From positions 1,178,001-1,242,000 of the forward strand of contig CM066295.1 of the NCBI GenBank assembly GCA_033816765.1: DNA of 64,000 nt. Reading direction: 5' to 3'. Positions 22,029 through 31,291 of the stretch are shown piece by piece; positions within the stretch are counted from its first letter, which is position 1, and every line of letters begins with the position of its first letter. The notes under the pieces are model-generated. The model was not told where the DNA came from and ran no database searches. It worked only from the letters and a program-made list of their open reading frames with translations. Source of the stretch: Nothopassalora personata (Eukaryota > Ascomycota > Dothideomycetes > Mycosphaerellales > Mycosphaerellaceae). The translations under genes were made by a program, and so were the position numbers.

Positions 22029-23600
22029 ATGTCCGCCAAGTCCATTCTGGAGGCAGATGGCAAGGCCATCCTGAACTACCACCTTACACGCGCACCAGTG
22101 ATCAAGCCAACCCCACTCCCACCTTCAGCTACACACAATCCGCCAGCGAAGCTCGCGACCATCACCTTCGAGGATGGCGACGATGTGAACGGCGTCCTTG
22201 ACGCAGCTGAGGCCAAATACCCGTTCCTTCTCGTTGCAGGCTCAAAGTTCGTCGCAAAGCCAGATCAGCTGATCAAGCGAAGAGGCAAGTCTGGCCTTCT
22301 CAAGCTGAACGCAACATGGCCAGAGGCGAAGGAGTGGATCGCTGCACGCGCGAACAAGATCCAAAAGGTCGAGCACGTGGAGGGTGCGCTGAGGAACTTC
22401 CTCGTTGAGCCATTCGTCCCACATCCTCAGGAAACTGAGTATTACATCAACATCAACTCTGTTCGCGAGGTGAGAAAGCTGCCTCGTCTTTCACGCAGCT
22501 AGTCACTAATCTTGGCTTCAGGGTGACTGGATTCTGTTTTACCACGAGGGTGGTGTCGACGTCGGTGACGTCGACGCCAAAGCCGAGAAGCTTCTCATCC
22601 CAGTTGACCTCGCCGAGTACCCCAGCAACGAGCAGATTGCACAAGGCCTCCTCAGCAACGTACCCAAGGGTGTACATCCAGTGCTCATCGACTTCATCTC
22701 CCGCCTCTACGCCGTGTACGTCGACTGCCAGTTCACCTACCTCGAGATCAATCCACTCGTCTGCATTCCAAATGCCGCCGGTACTGCTGCTGAGGTCCAT
22801 TTTCTCGATCTGGCTGCCAAAATCGACCAGACCGCTGAGTTCGAATGTGGTGTCAAGTGGGCCATCGCGCGTGCTCCCGCTCAGCTGGGCATCCCGATTA
22901 TTTCCAGCAAGACTGGCGCCGTGCAGATCGATGCCGGGCCTCCAATGGAGTTCCCTGCTCCATTCGGTCGTGAGATGAGCAAAGAGGAGGCATACATCGC
23001 AGAGATGGACGCAAAGACCGGTGCTTCGCTCAAGCTTACAATCTTGAACTCGCAAGGACGCGTGTGGACATTGGTTGCTGGTGGTGGTGCCTCCGTCGTC
23101 TACGCCGATGCCATTGCATCTGCAGGCTTCGCTGGCGAGCTTGCAAACTACGGAGAGTACTCTGGTGCTCCAACCGAGACTCAGACCTTCCACTACGCAC
23201 GAACAGTCCTCGACCTGATGCTGCGAGCACCACAACATCCAGACGGCAAAGTTCTGTTCATCGGTGGTGGTATCGCCAACTTCACCAACGTAAGTTTCAC
23301 AAGTTCAAATGGTGGACCTCAAATAGCACTAACACAGCATCACAGGTCGCAAGCACATTCAAGGGTGTCATCCGCGCTCTTCGTGAGGTCGCGCCTCTTC
23401 TAAACGAGCACAAGGTTCAGATCTGGGTCCGCCGAGCAGGTCCCAACTACCAGGAAGGTCTCAAGAACATCAAGGCCGTCGGCAAGGAGCTCGATCTCAA
23501 CATGCACGTATTCGGCCCAGAGATGCACGTGTCGGGTATCGTGCCACTTGCTCTCATCCCAGGCAAGTACAATGACAGCATTCAGGAGTTTGAGGGTTAG
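22029..23600 (+). CDS. ACL2: ATP-citrate lyase, subunit 2 (N-terminal half homologue)
   Basis: Three exons give 487 residues: 22029-22469, 22522-23289 and 23346-23600, with introns of 52 nt (GTGAGA...TTCAG) and 56 nt (GTAAGT...CACAG). This is the ATP-grasp and citrate-binding subunit. It starts [19 protein letters not shown] and contains [19 protein letters not shown] (nucleotide-binding lysines). The ATP-grasp metal region follows (YLEINPLVC), then the citrate-binding segment with [16 protein letters not shown], whose coding spans intron 2. It acts with ACL1 in the cytosol. Length and conserved blocks are complete. Splicing at [14 protein letters not shown] restores the conserved sequence. 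Co-regulation with ACL1 from the shared promoter is expected. Confidence 0.96.
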
Positions 23601-24069
23601 AAGTCCTCGAAGGAACAGGGATCTGCTCAGAGGGATCTGCTCACAAGGAAAGCTCCGAATACAATGGTCTGAGTGGAAATGTATAGATGGCTTACGACGC
23701 AGTTTATCGGCGTTGCTTGAATGGGTGTGCGCAGGCAAAGGATGCGAATGCCACGTGACTGACATGGATGGGTTTGTGAGGGCGATGCTTCACGCGCTAG
23801 CGACTTCTTGAGGGCGCGGGCATTTGCAACGGAGTAAATAGATTATATTTGCGAATATCCTCTGCTTGTCCTCCAAGATCACTACCACCTTCATCCACAC
23901 TTTCTTTCTCGCCCGGCCACTCTTTCAATCGACCCACCATAATTCAAGTCACGTGATACTCACAACCCTCTGCGCCCTCGAAGCTGTCGCATTATTTCTC
24001 TTCAGCACTCGCGACAAACTTACCATCACCACCTCTCTCACGTTACCACACAGCACCACCACCGCAAAC
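23601..24069. other. Intergenic between ACL2 and SmF
   Basis: Holds the ACL2 3' end and the SmF promoter. CT-rich stretches near 23870-24060 look like the SmF leader. No other feature. Confidence 0.4.
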
Positions 24070-24500
24070 ATGAGCGTACGCAACATCCCTCCTCAACACC
24101 AAGCGCTCAAAACCCACACTAACACCACCGCGCAGTTCATCCCCCTCAACCCCCGACCCATGCTCCAAAGCCTCGTCGACAAGGAAGTCATCATCCGCAT
24201 CAAGTGGGGACAGGAATACACGGGACGCCTGGTGTCGGTGGACAGTTACATGAACATCCAGTTGAGCAATTGCAGCGAGTGGAAGGATGGGCAGGATATG
24301 GGAGTTTTGGGGCAGGTTCTGATTAGGTGAGTGGGCGCGCGCACAACTGGGAAAGAGTGGGAAAGTGAGTTGTGGGAGAGATGAGGATGAGGATGAAGAT
24401 GTGTGCTGATGTGGGGTGTGATACCAGATGCAACAACGTCCTTTGGATCTCGGCGCGGAACCAGAAGCAGGAGAATGGAGATGCGAAGATGGAGGGTTAG
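24070..24500 (+). CDS. Small nuclear ribonucleoprotein SmF
   Basis: Sm-fold protein of 89 residues, part of the heptameric Sm ring on spliceosomal snRNAs. Three exons: 24070-24075 (only ATG AGC), 24136-24326 and 24428-24500. Intron 1 (60 nt, GTACGC...GCGCAG, with a CTAAC branch site) joins MS to FIPLNPRPMLQSLV, the conserved start of SmF. Intron 2 (101 nt, GTGAGT...ACCAG) joins VLIR to CNNVLWI. Sm1 is seen in VIIRIKWGQEYTGRLVSVD with MNIQLS, and Sm2 in GQVLIRCNNVLWI. Reading straight through intron 1 would also stay open but inserts ~20 residues of unrelated sequence, so the tiny first exon is preferred. The acidic, Lys-rich tail (KQENGDAKMEG) is lineage-variable. Confidence 0.92.
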
Positions 24501-25065
24501 AGTGCTGAGCATGACAGACAGGAGTGAGAGGGGAGTAGGAGGATATTGACACGAGTGGCCGGTCAACGCGGGCAGGCGATCGAACCCGATACTGCTGAGA
24601 GCACTACTACGACGAAGTGGTAGCCTTAGGCTGGTAACAATAGAGCAAAGGCGAAGAACGTCAGAATATGCGCGTCCCGAGCGCAAAAGAGGTTCTGGAC
24701 GGCCAGTCGCACAAGACAGGCTGTATGGGCATGATCAAAAGCATGATCACTTAAGTCCAAGCGCGAGCAAAGGGTCGCGAATAGGTTAGTAGCACCCAAA
24801 ACGATATGATTCATCACGTTGCTGAACTGGTCTCAAGCTCCTTGCCATCTGGCATGAACGTATCTCCAGCGGCGATTCGCGGTGGACACCCAGAAAGTCC
24901 CAACACCCGTCGTAGCAGCGTTGGAAGAAGCTGAAGTTGTAAATATCACAAGGGTATCAATGCAACTATACACAGCTCACGACATGCGGCCTGGCTCCAT
25001 CACATATACCTCGTTTCTCAGCATTGCGGTCATAATTCATCACACCTCCCATCCCCTTCCTCTCC
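24501..25065. other. Intergenic, convergent 3' ends
   Basis: Between SmF (plus) and the phosphatase-like gene (minus). Short frames only; no supported feature. Confidence 0.4.
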
Positions 25066-25460
25066 TCAAACAACCTCCCGACTCTGCACCGGCCTCAACC
25101 CCTCCGGATCATGAAATTGATTCTCCCTCTGCTCCATACTAGGCCTGGCACTCAAGTCCCTTCCAGCCTCAGCACTCTTCATCTCCCAACTCCCAACCCT
25201 CTCATGCCCTCCAGCAGGACTCATCGGTGTATCCACCACACTCGCCCCGACAGCCACACCACCCTTCCCCTTCGGAATCGTCAAATCCTGATCACTCGCC
25301 ATCTTCTGCCCACCCTTGAACCCACCCATCTCACTCCGCTTCTTACTCCCATCCCGCCGGATCCTCACTCCACCCAACACCATCCCCATACCGAAGAGGA
25401 TCCCCGCAACCGCCAAGGCGACGATCGCACCGATAATGCCAGCGACAGCGGGCGCCATCC

Positions 25461-25497
<37 letters not shown>

Positions 25498-27152
25498 GTC
25501 GTCGTTACGACTACCGCCACGCCCTCCACGGAGAGACCCACGGCTTCCAGATGTGAGAGTGGAGTTGAAAGCAGCGCAGAAGAGACTTGAGGCACCGCAT
25601 TGATTGCACCACACGGGCACAACTTCGTCCCCACCGAACGTGATGCTCTGCATCGCAGCGCTGAAGTCAGACCACGGCATGTCCGTCGCGTCGGGACCTC
25701 GGCCAAAGATGGGATAGGATCTGAACTCATCGTCTGAACTCGTGCCGTTTCGGAACGAGAAGCGGACGTAGAGAGTGCTCGTACTACCGGGGAATGTCGC
25801 GTTGGTGGAGTTCTCGTAGCTGAAAAGTTCGAAGACTGCGGAGGAGGCGTAGTCGGGGATCCCGTAGAAGTTGGAGTTTAGATTGGGGAGGCGCGCGAGG
25901 GCGAAGAAGGACAGGAGCGGGTAGAAGTCTGCGAAGAGTAAGTTTAGTTTGAACTGGTCGGACCCGGAGAGGATGGTGTTCTCGAGGAGGTCGAGGACTC
26001 TGGAGGCGAGCATGTTGCCGGGCAGGGTGGAGATGCTGCCCGTGACGGTCTGGAGGGAGGAGGCGCCGGTGTTGGGGTTTGTGGCGGTGAGGTTGCCGAG
26101 CATGGCGTATTGTTGCTGCGAGGCGAGCCAGGAGAGCTTGGTGAGGTAGGAGGTGTTGGTTGCGACATCGCGGAGGCCCGCGAGGGCGTCCCTGACGGTT
26201 TCGTTGTGGACGTTTTGGTATTGGAGGTAGTCGTAGATTGCGTAGGCGTTGTTGTAGCCCCTGGGAGTATGTCAGTCGGTACATGTCCATACGTTTGCGC
26301 TGAGAAGCCTTGCAAGGACCAGAAACTTGCAACCAGGTGGTGTGTACGCCGTCGCTTTTCGCGCTTTCCACTTCGTCCTTTATCGAGATGTCACTTACCA
26401 TGCCTCCGGTGCTACCAGACCCTGTAACACAGCACTTCCTATCGCAGCATATATCCCCTCAAACTCCTCTTCCGTAACACTGTACTGCGGGTTCTGAGTC
26501 CACGCGCTCGCCTGCCTCGCGAAACCCGGACAGTTCCAATTCGCACCCGTGTAAACGAAATTAGGATCGAGGGCGCCTGTTGTATGGATGTAAGGGTACT
26601 GGTATCCATTCAGAGGTCCCGTAACCTGCACAACAAAGTTAGCCAATTCCACCACCACTATAGTCGCTCGCCACTCCCCAGCAAACCCACATAAGTGTCA
26701 TTCGCCAACACATCCCCCTCATCAAGTTGCGTGCCCGCACTGCCATTGCTCCCGGGCGCGAAGGGTGGATAGAAGCCTTGAAACCACGCCTGCGCCGTAG
26801 CCACATTCCACTGTTGGTCCAACGCCGTGGAGTACACCTGCAACTCGTCATACAAATCTCCCTTCAGTCCTGCCAACTTGGCCGTCGAGTTCCCGGCTCC
26901 GTTCGTCGACGTGTTCGTTACATCTCCACCGACATAGCGGTTTCGAAAGAACTGTCCCGCCGCCTGGGCTTGGTTTGCACCGGTGGAGGTGAGGACGATG
27001 GGGACTGTAGCATCGCCGATGATCTCGGGGGTGCGTTCGCCGGTGCGTTGAAAGATGACGCTCGACCAAACGGTATAGAATCGTTGTGCCGAGACTGAGG
27101 GCACGGGGAAGAGGAGGAGGGTGGCGAGGAAGATGGCTGTGGGTGATGACAT
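25066..27152 (-). CDS. Membrane-anchored histidine-phosphatase-fold protein, catalytic His absent
   Basis: Three exons give 627 residues: 27152-26691, 26625-26399 and 26260-25066, with introns of 65 and 138 nt. Splicing joins NDTYV to TGPLNGYQYPY and APEAW to GYNNAYAIYDYL. The start at 27152 puts a signal peptide first (IFLATLLLFPVPSVSA). The ectodomain has many N-X-S/T sites and resembles clade-2 histidine phosphatases (acid phosphatase/phytase). However, the catalytic RHGxRxP reads RTGERTP (residues 36-42), and the late HD motif region reads FGGDEVVPVW. A run of 14 Asp precedes one membrane helix (AGIIGAIVALAVAGILFGMG), then a basic cytosolic tail of ~110 residues. It is probably a type I cell-surface pseudoenzyme. 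Its ligand is unknown. Confidence 0.82.
25459..25500. repeat. ATC/GAT trinucleotide tract encoding poly-Asp
   Basis: About 14 tandem codons in the phosphatase-like gene. It encodes 14 consecutive Asp just outside the predicted membrane helix. Such tracts vary in length between strains. Confidence 0.9.
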
Positions 27153-28071
27153 CTTGCTGGTGCTTCCCTTCCTCTTGTTTTGCTGTTCTAACCAGTATCG
27201 AGCTCCCAATGCTACGAAATAACAAACAATGGCCTCTATCGTCGTCTCTCTGGACAGCGAGAAAGACGACAATCGGAAGAAAAGTCTCCTACCTACCTGG
27301 ATCTGAGCTGAGCTCATGCTCTTATCGCAGAGCCGAGAGCCCTGGGTAGCATTATGGATCTCAGGCGGCTCACATTGCTGCACCTAGCCCACGGGCACAG
27401 CGTCCATACCTCTTGGAACCCAGAAGCAGTCAAGTGCTTTCCCGAAAGACGAGGTCGTCAAGAGGTGGGGAAGGTATCAAGGTTTATAGCGTGCATAATA
27501 ATGTGAGGTACAGCATGGGCGATGTTTGTTACCCGGGGTTGTGCAGCCGACGACATCGATAGCTTGCTCCATGCTGCTGACGGATTATCAGCATGGTATA
27601 GTACTCTGTTGAAGCCGACGACATGGAACAATATAGTCTTGTGTTTGATGGACAAAGTCGCGAACTGAACCGAGTCTCGAGTTGGAGTTGGCGATGGCGG
27701 GGCCTCGATCACAAGCTTCGGAACTTTGGAAGGATGCATGGCACATCACACCATAGAACGAAGAGGCTGGGTAAGCGTGGGAGGCTTCCAACAATGCGGC
27801 GCTGATGGCGTCCCATACCGAATGCGTCCTCGGTAAGTCGCGAGCTGTCGCGAGAGCGATGTACATGCGAAGCACACGCAGTGACTCGAATGCCAGGTAT
27901 ACCGGGCTGTTCGTGAATCCTCGTGCGGATGCTGATATACTTAGGCTATCTTTCCTGTTCGCGATCCTTCACGCTTCGTCTGCCCTCTCATCATCTTTGC
28001 TGTCCACATTCTCAGAAGACCAGACCACCCAAGCGCGACCGCAGAGCATAAGCGCAGACCATATTTTCATC
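27153..28071. promoter_or_regulatory. Divergent intergenic region
   Basis: The 0.9 kb between the phosphatase-like gene (minus) and the MAPEG gene (plus) must contain both promoters. The minus frame is open upstream of 27152, but its extra residues would bury the signal peptide, so they are not taken as coding. No specific site can be named. Confidence 0.4.
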
Positions 28072-28610
28072 ATGGCTACCGTCTCCTTCTCCACACCAAT
28101 CCTCTCAATCCCCCTCTACTACGTTCTCGCAGTCTTTCCCCACGGCTACGCCGTCGTCAAAGCCAGCCAAGGCGACCTGAAGAAACACGACAACCGCAAT
28201 CCCAAAGGCAGCACCCAGCTCGAGAACATCAAGAAACGCCTGTCGCCGAAAGAGTTTGCAGCCTTCGAGCGAGGGGAGTCATGCCATCGTGCGTCCAATC
28301 CTGGCGACGAGCCTGGTCTGCCGGATGGGGATAGCTGACACAATATTCCGCAGGAAATCACCTTGAAAACATGCCCCTCTACGTTGCAACCGTCTTCGCC
28401 GGAATCCTGGCAGAGAACCGCATTGGCGAAGGAGAGTTAGGGTTGATAAATTTCGTGGTTGGTTGGATGGTGATCAGGACGTTGTACACGGCCAACTATC
28501 TCGCGACAGATCAGTCGCAAGGCTGGACACAGGTGAGGAGTCTGCTGTATTTCCTGGGGACTGGATGGTCGTTCTTGATCCTGAAACGGGCTGCATTTGC
28601 ATTGGCTTGA
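28072..28610 (+). CDS. MAPEG family membrane protein
   Basis: Two exons, 28072-28288 and 28354-28610, separated by a 65-nt intron (GTGCGT...CCGCAG), give 157 residues. MAPEG proteins are small four-helix membrane enzymes of eicosanoid and glutathione metabolism, found in ER membranes. The splice forms CHRNHLENMPLYV, matching the family's conserved (A)H-x-N-x-x-E-N-x-P motif. Hydrophobic segments are IPLYYVLAVFPHGYAVV, PLYVATVFAGILA, LINFVVGWMVIRTLYTANYL and the C-terminal SLLYFLGTGWSFLIL. The substrate cannot be predicted. The ATG stands in good context (ATCATGGCTACC). Confidence 0.88.
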
Positions 28611-31291
28611 CGGGGAGGGGCAGCATGTCTGGGAAGTGTGCAGTTAGCAACTCTTCTCAACCTTTGTGTTTGTGGTAGATGGGAGGACTTATAAAAAAGT
28701 GGTCGTCCGCCCCTTTCACCTTCTGACAGGTTCGAAGAAGCGGCGACAGCGTCCACTACGCTCGATTTGAATCCCGCGTCCACCTTCCACAGCATATCGC
28801 AGCTCTAGTATCTCCTTCCAGGTCGCCTGCGCCAGCCAGGTGTATCCGTCCTCATCGTCCACAGCAGCAGATCCAAATCGGCACCGCATGGCAAGAGCAG
28901 ACTCTGAGTGATTCAGCCAACCATGCCAGCAAGGACAAGTCGCAGAGAAGCCAAAAGCTTTGATCCTCACACGAGAGAGGTCCCGCTTCCCATCCTTGTT
29001 CTCCAGCACAAAGACCTCACCGCACCATCATCCACAATCGCGCAGCAGCACCGTCCGGATTGCGGAGCGTGAATGACTCGAGATGCACCACCGCCGCAAA
29101 GCTTATCGGCCCTTCCAGAGATTCTCGAACCACGCAGCTGTAAAGACGTCGACAGAACCACACGCAACACCTTTTCACCTCACCCATCAACATCACTCTC
29201 CCCAAATCCAATCTCTTCCTCAAAACACCACATCATGTCACCAATCCATCCTCCCAACCTTTCCATCCCCACACAGCAACCTCTCAGTCCGTAGTAAGCA
29301 CTCCCCCTAGAGACAGTCTTTGTTTCCATCTCTCCATCCGTTCCTTACAGACGGACTTCGAAAGGCATTTTCGTCCCACAACAGCACGCGCAACGGACAA
29401 AGTACATCTACAAAAGCCGCTCGCCTTCCCACCCAGAAAGTGAGGTAAGGTCCTGTGCATCCAATGAAGGAGACAGGGTTGTTAGTTCGGGCTCATCGAT
29501 CGACTTTCACACGGAATGTGGATAGGAGATGATTGACGCGGCTGATCGGATAAAGTTCCGTGGAACTGTCATGCCTGTAGCTCATGCTGTGGCGTGAGCG
29601 TTGGGGTGTAACGGCCGACTGTGAGAGGGGTGGAGAGAGGATGGCTTTCTGCGGGGCAGCGTAGCGGGTGGGAGGAGTGAGCAGGACGTCTTCGCTAGAT
29701 CAGGAGTTGTGGTGAATGCTGGTGTGGGGTCGTTTGATGCGTACCGGATCCGAATCGTGTAGATTGGAGACGAGGGTCTGCATGAGTTGCAGCACCTGCA
29801 AAGGGGAGACAGACCATGGCGACGGCGTGAACGGGCGAGACGGCTGGCGTGCTGGAGCTACGACATGCCGTGTCCTTGCGGACTGACTGTGCAGATGTGG
29901 AAGCCTCTGTGTGTCAGCACGATCGCCTCGCTGGAAGCCGCACGTATAGCAGACTTCTTTCGGACGAGTGCGATCAAGTGCCATGGAGAGGAGGCAACCA
30001 AGCTGCGCGGTCTGTGTGTAGGCTGAAACCTTGATATCAAGATGCTGTCGTGCTCTGACCAGTGTCCCTTCCATCCAGCAGCCACCAGGAATGCCGTCAC
30101 CAAGAACAGACACCACCGAAGGTGCTAACGGAGCAAGTTCAAGCAGTCTCGAGGCCAAAAGATTCGGTATCCAGCATTGCCAACCATCACCGCACAACTC
30201 ACCCCAGTCCATCCTTTTCCAGTATCAAAGATCCTCAGGACAGCCTCAACACGGAGGCCTGCCCGTCACTCGTCACCCATCTCTCTCCCTCTCACATTCT
30301 ACCTCGACCACCAAAGCTATCCATTCCTGATCAAAGCACTAATCCAGCCGGCAACCTCGACGCGCGCTCCCAACGGGAGTCTAACCAAACCGACGCATGA
30401 GGCCGACGATTACACATGAAGCCCACCTGTTGCCAGGCAAGAAATCACACCGGACATGTACCAACTCCACTTTCGCCCAGCGTCTCACTGAAGAGCCGCC
30501 AAGACTAGTCGTAGAAGCCAGCTGCTTGTCTTTTGTCGTGCAGGAAGCAACAAGACACACGCGAGACGCCGAGAAAATCGCTTAGGGTTAAGCACTCCAT
30601 GACGCGCCATCCACTCGGTCAATCTGCTCGGCCCGGCCCAAGAGGGTGTTGGGGTCCTGACGTTGCCGATCGAAGGAGCGCAGCCGCGGGGACTGTTGCC
30701 GTACGCAGCGCGAGAAAGCGGCGAAGCGATCAAGCGGTACGCAGACGATGGGCGCAGGGAGGGACTGTGGGGAGGGTATGTGCTTTTGGTGTGTTTGGTG
30801 GAGAGGATGCGCGTGCGAGGACTTGGAGGTCGGTCGGGTGGTTCGGGCACGTGATGCTGAACGGTGAGTCGGGATTGTCGGTGTCGCTGGGTCGAGATGA
30901 TGGATGGCGGCGGCGAGAGTGTTGGAGGTGCTGGTGTTGTGTGAGGGAAAGCATGGAGAAAGCTGGAGACGCGTGTGGAAGCTGTGTGGCTGGAACGACA
31001 GGGATCGGACAAACGCGCTAGGCACGCGCTATCAGATCAGGTAACATGTCGATACAGTACTGTACACAGATATTGCCACATCCAACGTCGTCGTGCTCTG
31101 TTGCTTCTCTATACAACGACAGAATCACTGAAACGATTCCACAGATCCTGTTTGCGGAAGGTGTTGTTGTGTTGACCTGCACCTTCCTCCTCGGTCCACT
31201 ACAGGCGACAGCGACAACGCGACGTGAAGCGCGTTCGATGGGATCCACAGTGTCACCATAGAAATGTCATGACTGCAGAATCGCCACAACA
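28611..31291. other. Long stretch with at most one weak gene, 2.7 kb
   Basis: Apart from the weak minus-strand candidate at 28716-29223, frames here have no domain and atypical composition. Pyrimidine-rich tracts (about 29160-29290 and 30180-30330) fit leader or promoter DNA. The right end is the promoter of the AT-hook protein gene and holds a palindrome, ACAGTACTGT, at about 31055. Confidence 0.35.
28716..29223 (-). pseudogene. Possible frameshifted small gene
   Basis: Two overlapping minus-strand frames look like one coding sequence with a break near 29015. The upstream frame reads FAAVVHLESFTLRNPDGAAA. The downstream frame reads EVFVLENKDGKRDLSRVRI, then YTWLAQATWKEILELRYAVE and GRGIQIERS before the stop at 28716. 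The composition of the second part looks coding. I recognise no family, and an unrecognised intron could also explain the break. Confidence 0.28.

Noticed and set aside
24560..24600. GGGTTCGATC, like a tRNA T-arm (minus strand)
   Set aside because: The flanking bases do not form the 5-bp T stem and no anticodon arm or acceptor stem is found.
26727..27098. Plus-strand frame opposite the phosphatase-like gene
   Set aside because: Fully opposite a well-supported exon; shadow frame.
29700..30212. 170-codon minus-strand frame
   Set aside because: Cys/Trp/His-rich mixed composition, no domain, overlaps several equally long frames. Looks like a chance frame.
30485..31025. Frames of 145-175 codons on both strands
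   Set aside because: Opposite frames of similar length cover each other and are Pro/Ser/His- or Arg/Gly-rich, typical of shadow frames in biased leader or promoter DNA.
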